A stretch of DNA of 64,000 nt, taken from Phycicoccus sp. Root101 (GTDB taxonomy: Bacteria > Actinomycetota > Actinomycetes > Actinomycetales > Dermatophilaceae). Below, piece after piece: positions 7,663 through 13,815 of this stretch (its first letter is position 1; each line of letters begins with the position of its first letter). The notes beneath the pieces were generated by a model. The model worked only from the letters and a program-made list of their open reading frames with translations. It searched no databases and was not told the DNA's origin. The stretch lies in contig NZ_LMCM01000001.1 in assembly GCF_001426245.1 (NCBI RefSeq), positions 684,625-748,624 of the forward strand, written 5' to 3'. A program made the translations under genes and the position numbers.

Positions 7663-7784
7663 CGGGTGTCACCTCCCTCTTCTCGTCCCGCCACGGTGGT
7701 GGCGAAGGTTTTCGTTGCGTTCTGGCCGGTTGGTCCCCGGTCGGGGGCCGGCCTGTTCTCTTCGGTGGTGTCGTGCTGCTTCAT
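7653..7784 (-). CDS. Candidate upstream ORF overlapping the whiB7 start, 43 codons
   Basis: An ATG at 7784 with AGGAAG about 10 nt upstream opens a 43-codon frame that begins MKQHDTTEENRP and ends at TGA 7655-7653, inside codons 3-4 of whiB7 and in another frame. It lies between the leader terminator and whiB7. It has no database-like features; its interest is positional, since translation through it would cover the whiB7 ribosome binding site. Codon use is only weakly coding-like. It could be chance. Confidence 0.35.
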   Translation of the reverse strand: MKQHDTTEENRPAPDRGPTGQNATKTFATTVAGREEGGDTRCS

Positions 7785-7853
7785 GTGGTGCTGCTTCTTC
7801 CTGCAGTGCGTGGAGCGTGCGTGGAGCGGAAGAAATCCGTGGGGACAAACAAA

Positions 7854-7890
7854 AAGGCCGCGGATCCCGGATGTCGGGTTCCGCGGCCTT
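7854..7890 (-). terminator. Strong intrinsic terminator in the whiB7 leader (candidate attenuator)
   Basis: Stem of 16 bp with one mismatch (7854-7869 with 7875-7890), 5-nt loop, and on the minus strand a T-rich tail TTTTTGTTTG. It is the most canonical Rho-independent terminator in the window. It is 24 nt after the stop of the 84-aa ORF and 190 nt before whiB7, with no obvious promoter in between, so whiB7 expression probably depends on readthrough. Confidence 0.85.
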
Positions 7891-7913
7891 GGAGGGGCCT
7901 GCTGGCTGGTGGC

Positions 7914-8168
7914 CTAGACAGGTGGCTCTCCGAAGGGACGGAACGCGAGATCCTTGGTGCTGGGGGTGGCGTCGAAACCGCCGATGTAGCCCACCGGGGC
8001 CTGGACATCGGCATTCGCGCGGACGGCGACGGACGCGGGCACAGCGATCCCCTGGAACTGGGAAACCCATCCACGCGTGCTGACGAGGAGCTGACGGCCG
8101 GCCTCGGGGCACACGGAACGGACGCGGGACATGTGCGTCGCGTCGATCGTCATCGTGATGTTCTCCAT
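7914..8168 (-). CDS. Hypothetical 84-aa protein in the whiB7 leader
   Basis: An 84-codon ORF with a very good ribosome binding site (AAGGAGG at 8177-8183, 8 nt from the ATG). An in-frame ATG 7 codons upstream at 8189 lies above that SD and is not preferred. The protein starts MENITMTIDATHM, has one cysteine and no membrane segment, and I do not recognise it. It follows uvrD2 and precedes the terminator at 7854-7890. Two readings are open: a small independent gene with its own terminator, or a leader ORF whose translation controls readthrough into whiB7. Confidence 0.6.
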   Translation of the reverse strand: MENITMTIDATHMSRVRSVCPEAGRQLLVSTRGWVSQFQGIAVPASVAVRANADVQAPVGYIGGFDATPSTKDLAFRPFGEPPV

Positions 8169-8232
8169 GGGGCCAACCTCCTTCGTCATGTCGTGGTGAC
8201 CGGGTCGCTGTACCGCCCGGGCGTGCTCGTCA

Positions 8233-8280
8233 AGGGTAGGGCAGCGGTTGCGACGACAGCAACGGATTTAACGAGAAATT
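8233..8280 (-). promoter_or_regulatory. Candidate whiB7-locus promoter with AT-rich upstream element
   Basis: On the minus strand: -35 TTGCTG (8262-8257), 18-nt spacer, -10 TACCCT (8238-8233). Immediately upstream of -35 is the AT-rich stretch 8263-8280, unusual in this GC-rich sequence. WhiB7-dependent promoters, including autoregulated whiB7 promoters, are known to carry an AT-rich block just upstream of -35. The transcript would start near 8226 and cover the 84-aa ORF, the terminator and whiB7. Confidence 0.5.
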
Positions 8281-8305
8281 CGGGAACAGATTGGTGAACG
8301 ACTGG

Positions 8306-10498
8306 CTATTCGTCGGAATCCGTTGCAGCAGAACGACTTTCGAGCACCTCATCCGCGGTGGCGCCGCCGAGGACAGCCAGCACCTGCTCGCCGTACAGCC
8401 CGAGCTTGCGGGCGCCGACCCCGGAGATCTGGGCCAGCTGCCCCTCGGACGTGGGGACCCGCTCGGCGATCGCGGTCAGGGTGGCGTCGGTGAAGACCAC
8501 GTAGGCCGGCACGCTGCTCGCGCGGGACACGGCCAGCCGCCACTCGCGCAGGCGCTCGAAGGTGGCCTCGTCGTACGTGGGCGGACAGTCGTCGCAACGA
8601 CCGGTCTTGCGCTGGGCCGCGGTGGTCAGCTCCGTGCCGCACGAACGGCAGTGCGCCGGCAGCACCGGCTTGCCTGCCTTGCCCCCGGAGCGGCGTCCTC
8701 CCGACGCGTTCTTGGGCTGGGACCGCGCCCCGTCCCCCAGGATGCTGGCCGCGCCGTCGAGGAAGCGGGAGGGCCGCCGGCTGGCCCGGGCACCTGGCGT
8801 GCGGGCCCCGGACCACGAGAGCCGCAGCTCCTTGCGGGCACGGGTGACGCCGACGTAGGCCAGGCGGCGCTCCTCCTCGATGGCCTCGGGGGTGTCTGCC
8901 ATGGTGATCGGCAGGTACCCGTCCGAGACGCCGGCGAGGAACACGACGTCCCACTCGAGGCCCTTCGCCGCGTGCAGGGACGCGAGCGTGACGCCTTGGA
9001 CCGCGGGAGCGTGCTGCGCTGCGGCGCGCTCGTCGAGCTCGCGGAGGAAGTCGGGCAGACGCGCCTCGGGACCGGCGGCCACGAGGTCGTCCGACAAGGC
9101 GGCGAGGGCGGCCAGGCTCTCCCACCGCTCCCGCGCGGCGCCTCCGGCGTTCGGGGCCTCGCGCGTCCACCCGGCTCCGAGCAGGACGTCGCGGACGAGC
9201 TCCGGCAGCGGGACCGAACCGTCGTCCGAGCGCGCCGCACCCCGCAGCAGGAGGATCGCGTCGCGCACCTCCTTGCGGGCGAAGAACCGTTCGCCACCGC
9301 GCACGAGGTAGGGGATCTCACGCTCGGACAGCGCCGACTCGAAGGCCTCGGACTGCCCGTTGGTGCGGAACAGCACCGCCATCTGGCCGGGCGACATGCC
9401 CTTGGCGACGCGGTCGGCGATCTCGGAGGCCACCGCGGCGGCCTCCGCCGGGTCGTCCGGGTGCGCCGTGAGGGACGGCGTCGGGCCGTCGCCGGCCTGG
9501 GCCTGGAGCTGGACCGCGTTGCTGCGCATCGCCCCGGACGGCCCTCGCACGATGAGGTTGGCGAGACCGACGATCTGGGGCGTCGAGCGGTAGTTGCGCA
9601 CCAGTCGCACGACCTTGGCGGTCGGTCGCGCCGTCGGGAACTCCAGCAGGTGGCGGGGACTGGCGCCGGTGAACGAGTAGATGGTCTGGGCCGGGTCGCC
9701 GACCACGCACAGGTCGTCGCGCTCCCCCACCCACAGCTCGAGCAACCGCTGCTGCAGGGCGTTGACGTCCTGGTACTCGTCGACGACGAAGTGCCGGTAC
9801 TGCGAACGCACGGCGCGGGCGATGTCGTCACGCTCCGCGAGGATGCCGACGGTGAGGAGCAGGACGTCCTCGAAGTCGATGACCCCGCGCTGGGTCTTGA
9901 CCTGCTCGTAGGCCTCCAGCACCCGTGCCATCGCCGTCGCGTCGAGGCCGGGCGGCTCCCGGCGCGCGGCGCGGGCCCCGGCGGCATACGTCTCCGGGGT
10001 GAGCATGGAGACCTTGGCCCACTCCACCTCGGCGGCGAGGTCACGGATGGCGGTGCGGTCGCGGGCGAGGTCGAGGCGCAACGAGGCGGCGGCCTGGGCG
10101 ACGGCGGCGGCCTTCTGCGCCATCACCTCCGGCGCGGCTCCGCCGATGGCCTGCGGCCAGAAGTAGTGGAGCTGGCGCAGTGCCGCCGCGTGGAACGTGC
10201 GGGCCTGCACCCCGACGGCGCCGAGGTCGCGCAGCCGCGTGCGCATCTCGCCCGCGGCCCGCGCCGTGAAGGTGACGGCCAGCACGCGCTGCGGCTGGTA
10301 GGCGCCGGAGTGGACGCCGTAGGCGATGCGGTGGGTGATCGCGCGGGTCTTGCCGGTGCCGGCACCGGCGAGCACGCACATCGGGCCGAGCGGGTGGGCC
10401 GCGACCTCGCGCTGCTCGGGGTCGAGCGCGGCGAGCACGTCGTCCGGGGAGGGAGCGACCGCACCGAACGGCGTCAGGGGCGAGGGGAGGTTGGGCAT
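8306..10498 (-). CDS. uvrD2: ATP-dependent DNA helicase UvrD2
   Basis: A 730-residue superfamily 1 helicase. Visible are Walker A AGAGTGKT, motif Ia TFTARAAGEM, DEYQDVN (Walker B), and HAAKGLEWD (motif V). After the motor comes a tetracysteine knuckle at about C617, C620, C635 and C638, followed by an HRDC-like domain at about 640-720 (SEGQLAQISGVGARKLGLYG). Motor plus tetracysteine plus HRDC is the UvrD2 arrangement of mycobacteria, where the cysteine module couples HRDC to the motor. It unwinds DNA in repair; UvrD2 is essential in mycobacteria. The 3' end abuts the whiB7 leader, as in M. tuberculosis. Confidence 0.92.
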   Translation of the reverse strand: MPNLPSPLTPFGAVAPSPDDVLAALDPEQREVAAHPLGPMCVLAGAGTGKTRAITHRIAYGVHSGAYQPQRVLAVTFTARAAGEMRTRLRDLGAVGVQARTFHAAALRQLHYFWPQAIGGAAPEVMAQKAAAVAQAAASLRLDLARDRTAIRDLAAEVEWAKVSMLTPETYAAGARAARREPPGLDATAMARVLEAYEQVKTQRGVIDFEDVLLLTVGILAERDDIARAVRSQYRHFVVDEYQDVNALQQRLLELWVGERDDLCVVGDPAQTIYSFTGASPRHLLEFPTARPTAKVVRLVRNYRSTPQIVGLANLIVRGPSGAMRSNAVQLQAQAGDGPTPSLTAHPDDPAEAAAVASEIADRVAKGMSPGQMAVLFRTNGQSEAFESALSEREIPYLVRGGERFFARKEVRDAILLLRGAARSDDGSVPLPELVRDVLLGAGWTREAPNAGGAARERWESLAALAALSDDLVAAGPEARLPDFLRELDERAAAQHAPAVQGVTLASLHAAKGLEWDVVFLAGVSDGYLPITMADTPEAIEEERRLAYVGVTRARKELRLSWSGARTPGARASRRPSRFLDGAASILGDGARSQPKNASGGRRSGGKAGKPVLPAHCRSCGTELTTAAQRKTGRCDDCPPTYDEATFERLREWRLAVSRASSVPAYVVFTDATLTAIAERVPTSEGQLAQISGVGARKLGLYGEQVLAVLGGATADEVLESRSAATDSDE

Positions 10499-10552
10499 CG
10501 CCCGCGATCCTGTCAGACGCCGCCGACGCCGCCCACGTGAGGCGGGGCCGCG

Positions 10553-10999
10553 CTACTGCTGCAGCCCGTAGACGCGCGTCACCCGCAGGCGCAGGACCAG
10601 CCGACCGTCGGCCACCATCGCCGCGCGGTACTCGGCCCAGTCGGGGTGGTCCTCACCGCGGATGGTGCGGAAGAGCTCCACGAGCTCGTCCACCGTCGCG
10701 TCGTCCTCCGCGCGCGCGACCGGTGACAGCTCCGCGTCACCCTCGAGGACGGCATACGACCACCCGTCGGCCGAGGTGACCAGCAACGACGCCCTCGGGT
10801 CACGACGCAGGTTCGCGACCTTCGCCCGGCCGTCGACGACCGACACCCGCACGGTGGGGCCGCCGTCGGCAGCCGGGTCGAAGGCGTAGTTGACCATCGA
10901 CAGCTGCGGGCGGCCGTCACGCTTGAGGGCGGCGAGCGCACCGAGGTGTCCGGCGGCGGCGAGGGCGAGGAGGTTCGGGTCGAGGGCTGTGGGGCTCAT
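10553..10999 (-). CDS. PPOX-class F420/flavin-binding oxidoreductase
   Basis: A 148-residue split-barrel protein. The segments GHLGALAALKRDGRPQ, DGRAKVANLRRDPRASLLV and a C-terminal WAEYRAAMV followed by a beta strand are typical of the pyridoxamine 5'-phosphate oxidase-like, F420-dependent group (TIGR03618 type). Such enzymes use F420H2 or flavin to reduce small molecules; the substrate is unknown. It is divergent from mrx1 and lies after uvrD2 on the same strand with a 54-bp gap. Confidence 0.75.
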   Translation of the reverse strand: MSPTALDPNLLALAAAGHLGALAALKRDGRPQLSMVNYAFDPAADGGPTVRVSVVDGRAKVANLRRDPRASLLVTSADGWSYAVLEGDAELSPVARAEDDATVDELVELFRTIRGEDHPDWAEYRAAMVADGRLVLRLRVTRVYGLQQ

Positions 11000-11029
11000 G
11001 GGTCATCATGGACACAGACCGGCGCGCGC

Positions 11030-11055
11030 GGAAGATTGTGCGGCCCGTCGGCGTT
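11030..11055 (+). promoter_or_regulatory. SigR/SigH-type promoter upstream of mrx1
   Basis: GGAAG (11030-11034), exactly 18 nt, then GTT (11053-11055). This fits the GGAAT-N18/19-GTT consensus of the thiol-oxidative-stress sigma factors SigR (Streptomyces) and SigH (mycobacteria), which are known to control thioredoxin and mycoredoxin genes. The predicted start lies about 35 nt before the ATG. Confidence 0.55.
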
Positions 11056-11096
11056 GGACCCTGCGACCACTCCCGATCGAGAGAGAGCACCTCCAG

Positions 11097-11360
11097 ATGT
11101 CGTCCCTCAAGGCCCCGGCCCCCGGCTCCGTGACCATGTTCACCACCTCCTGGTGCGGTTACTGCAACCGTCTCAAGGCGCAGATGGGGCGCGAGAACAT
11201 CCCGTTCACCGAGGTGAACATCGAGGAGGTCCCGGAGGCCGTGCAGTTCGTCATGGACGCGAACGACGGCAACCAGACCGTCCCGACGCTGCTCTTCCCG
11301 GACGGCACCGCCGCCACCAACCCCTCGATCAACGAGGTCAAGAAGCGCCTCGCCTCCTGA
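11097..11360 (+). CDS. mrx1: Mycoredoxin
   Basis: An 87-residue glutaredoxin-fold protein with active site CGYC (Cys20, Cys23), the cis-proline motif TVPTL and a C-terminal helix. The CxYC site and size match actinobacterial mycoredoxin, which reduces mycothiol mixed disulfides on proteins and is the partner of mycothiol in this phylum. Position between uvrD2 and nudC is the same as Rv3198A. A SigR/SigH-type promoter is visible upstream, in line with oxidative-stress control. Convergent with nudC. Confidence 0.92.
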   Translation: MSSLKAPAPGSVTMFTTSWCGYCNRLKAQMGRENIPFTEVNIEEVPEAVQFVMDANDGNQTVPTLLFPDGTAATNPSINEVKKRLAS

Positions 11361-11415
11361 TCCCCGGGCGGGCGCGACGTGCCGCCCCCACCGGACCGAC
11401 CTTGCCGACGCGCCC

Positions 11416-12339
11416 CTAGGGGACGTCGGCGATCTCGTGCCCGAGCCAGTGCTCGACGATCCGCCGGGCGATCGACACCCGTGGCGACACCGTGAGCGAG
11501 CCGTCGGCGACCGCCGCCAGCAGCTGCTCGCGGGTGTACCAGCGCGCCTCGGCGATCTCCGACTCCTGCAGCGTGAGCTCGGCGGTGGTGGTCCTGGCCG
11601 TGAAGCCGACCATGAGCGAGCTGGGGAACGGCCAGGCCTGGTCGCCGAGGTACTCCACGGCGTGGACCTCGACCCCGACCTCCTCGCGCACCTCGCGCGC
11701 CACCGCCCCGGCCAGGCTCTCCCCCGGCTCGAGGAACCCCGCTAGCACCGAGAACCGCCCTTCGCCCCACCCGGCCCCACGGGCCAGGAGCAGGCGGTCG
11801 TCGGGGTCGACGACCGACATGATCACCGCGACGTCCGTGCGCGGGTAGTGCTCGCTGCCCTCGACCGTGCACCGCCGCAACCACCCCGCCGACGCCGCCT
11901 CGGTCGGAGCGCCGCACCGCGCGCAGAACGGGTGCGCCCGGTGCCAGTTGGCCAGTGCGAGCGCCGTGGTGAACAGCGCCGCGTCCCGCTCGCCGAGGAG
12001 TGCGCCGACCTGGCGCAGGGTGCGGCCGTCGTCCTCGTGGTCGCCCGCCTCGGGCGGCGGCTCGCTGACGACCGCGACGTATGCCGTCTCGTCGCCGTCC
12101 GCACCCAGGAACAGTCCCAGCCGGGTCAGGTCGTGCGGTGCCGGCGGGCGCAGCCGCAGGTGCAGGCCCGGACCGTCCTCGACCAGGTCGACCCGGTCAC
12201 CGCGGAGCTCGAGGACCCGCGTCGACGGGTCCGCCAGGAGCTCACGGAGGAGGTTCTCGTCCGTGCGCCGGTCCGCAGCCCGGTCCAGACCGGGTCCGGC
12301 GAGCGCGAGATTCGGGAGAGTTTTCGCGTAGGAGCCCAC
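11416..12339 (-). CDS. nudC: NAD(+) diphosphatase, Nudix family
   Basis: A 307-residue NudC-like protein: zinc-ribbon cysteines Cys139 and Cys142 plus Cys157, Nudix box at about 201-223 (GFLEPGESLAG ending REVREEVGV), and the NADH pyrophosphatase signature DQAWPFPSS at 233-241. NudC enzymes cleave NAD(H) to NMN(H) and AMP and can remove NAD caps from RNA. The usual fourth zinc cysteine is absent (RRCTVEGSEHYPR), so zinc binding may be altered or use another ligand. GTG start with TAGGGT 6 nt upstream. Divergent from the phosphotransferase across only 41 bp. Confidence 0.9.
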   Translation of the reverse strand: MGSYAKTLPNLALAGPGLDRAADRRTDENLLRELLADPSTRVLELRGDRVDLVEDGPGLHLRLRPPAPHDLTRLGLFLGADGDETAYVAVVSEPPPEAGDHEDDGRTLRQVGALLGERDAALFTTALALANWHRAHPFCARCGAPTEAASAGWLRRCTVEGSEHYPRTDVAVIMSVVDPDDRLLLARGAGWGEGRFSVLAGFLEPGESLAGAVAREVREEVGVEVHAVEYLGDQAWPFPSSLMVGFTARTTTAELTLQESEIAEARWYTREQLLAAVADGSLTVSPRVSIARRIVEHWLGHEIADVP

Positions 12340-12345
12340 GCCTCC

Positions 12346-12351
12346 ACCCTA
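12346..12351 (-). promoter_or_regulatory. -10 box TAGGGT, leaderless, for nudC
   Basis: TAGGGT is 6 nt before the GTG at 12339. It lies back to back with the divergent -10 box at 12369-12374, so the two -35 regions must overlap. Confidence 0.6.
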
Positions 12352-12368
12352 GGCGTGGCAGATCGGCA

Positions 12369-12374
12369 TACGGT
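12369..12374 (+). promoter_or_regulatory. -10 box TACGGT, leaderless, for the phosphotransferase
   Basis: TACGGT is 6 nt before the GTG at 12381 and overlaps a GGCATAC heptamer (12365-12371). Confidence 0.6.
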
Positions 12375-12380
12375 GGGCGC

Positions 12381-13814
12381 GTGGACCGCAGCCCCCTCTT
12401 CCTTGCCGCGCTGGCCAGTGCGGCCGTTCCGGGCCTCGACCCCGCCAGCGTCGAAGCCCTGCCCGGGGCACCCGACCACCAGTACGACGTCGCGTTCGTC
12501 CAGGACACCCAGCACCGTCGGTGGGTGATCCGCGTGCCCCGCAGCCAGACTGCGGCGGCGCAGATGGAGTCCACCTTCGCGTTGCTGGCGCTGCTGGCCC
12601 GACGCCTGCCGTTCAGCGTGCCGACGCCCAAGGGCTTCGCCGCCCTCAAGGAGGGCGGTCGCGCAGCGATCTACCCCTACCTGCCGGGTCGGAACCTCGA
12701 CTTCGGGGCCCTGCCCGCCGGTCCCGGGCTGGCGGCCGAGCTCGGCCGGTCGATCGCGGCGTTGCACAACACCGACCACGGGCTGTTCGACGAGGCCGGC
12801 CTCCCGGCGTACGACGCGGACACCTACCGGACCCGCCGCCTGACCGAGCTGGACCGTGCAGCCGCCACCGGCCACGTGCCGACGGGACTGCTCACCCGGT
12901 GGGAGAAGCTCCTTGAGGACGTCGTGCTGTGGCGGTTCGCGCCCACGCCGACCCACGGTGACCTCACCGGGGACCAGGTCCTCGTGGTGTTCGACGACGA
13001 CCAGGACGCCTCGACCGGCCGGGTCAAGGCCATCACGGGCTGGGAGGACGCCAAGGTCGCCGACCCCGCCGACGACTTCTCGGCCCTGGTGACCCAGGTG
13101 CCCGAGAGCGCACTCGAGACGCTCATGGAGGCCTACGCCCACGCGCGCTCCGAACGACCCGACCCCCACCTGCTCACCCGAGCCCGGCTCGCGTCCCAGA
13201 TGCGTGCGCTCGGCGACCTCATGGTCGCCGTCGGCGGCGGCGACCGACTGCTCGTGGAACGCCACGCCGCCGGGCTGCGCCGCCTCGACGAGCAGCTGCA
13301 CGCCGAGGACGAGGCCACGAACGACTACCGCCGCCAGGCCGAGGCCGCCGCCCGGCCTGTGAGCCCCGTCGTCGTTCCCCCGGTGGTCGAGGACGTGGAC
13401 GAGGACGACGAGGACGTCGCCGTGATGTTCGCCCGCACCGCCGACGCAGACAGCGACACGAACGGTCCCGCGGCGGACGACGGTGCCGCGACGGACGACG
13501 ACGCAGCGGTCGACCAGCAGCCGCCGACGGACGAGGCGTCCTCGGCTGACGAGGAGTCCCTGACCGACCAGCAGGCGGAGGACGACGTTCAGCCGGCGGA
13601 CGACGATGAGGACACGGACGCGTTCGCCGTGCCGGTGGACGAGGACCCGACGGACGCCGACCCCGAACCGACCGACGCCGAATCCGCCGACCACCGCGGC
13701 GCGGCGACGACCGAGATCCCGGTGCGCACAGGCGGACCGGCCCAGCCGGACCTGCTCGAGTTCGACGAGGACGACCCGGGACCGGAGCACGAGCCCGGCT
13801 ACACCAGCCGCTGA
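12381..13814 (+). CDS. Macrolide-phosphotransferase-like protein with acidic tail, possibly a pseudokinase
   Basis: A 477-residue protein. Residues 1-300 align by motif with APH/Mph phosphotransferases: WVIRVPRS near 48-55, catalytic loop HGD at 192-194, and ITGWEDAKVADP at 218-229. In Mph enzymes the last motif reads IDW, whose Asp binds metal; here it is TGW (219-221). The metal-binding Asn/His after the HGD loop is also replaced (GDQ at 197-199). Catalysis is therefore doubtful. From about 336 to the end the protein is a low-complexity acidic tail of Asp, Glu, Ala, Pro and Thr. The gene neighbours nudC and adnB, a conserved actinobacterial position. It ends one base before the adnB stop. 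Confidence 0.7.
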   Translation: MDRSPLFLAALASAAVPGLDPASVEALPGAPDHQYDVAFVQDTQHRRWVIRVPRSQTAAAQMESTFALLALLARRLPFSVPTPKGFAALKEGGRAAIYPYLPGRNLDFGALPAGPGLAAELGRSIAALHNTDHGLFDEAGLPAYDADTYRTRRLTELDRAAATGHVPTGLLTRWEKLLEDVVLWRFAPTPTHGDLTGDQVLVVFDDDQDASTGRVKAITGWEDAKVADPADDFSALVTQVPESALETLMEAYAHARSERPDPHLLTRARLASQMRALGDLMVAVGGGDRLLVERHAAGLRRLDEQLHAEDEATNDYRRQAEAAARPVSPVVVPPVVEDVDEDDEDVAVMFARTADADSDTNGPAADDGAATDDDAAVDQQPPTDEASSADEESLTDQQAEDDVQPADDDEDTDAFAVPVDEDPTDADPEPTDAESADHRGAATTEIPVRTGGPAQPDLLEFDEDDPGPEHEPGYTSR

Positions 13815-13815
13815 C

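Noticed and set aside
8291-10540. A 749-codon open frame antisense to uvrD2
   Set aside because: The uvrD2 frame carries all helicase motifs; the antisense frame has no motif, only GC-rich composition.
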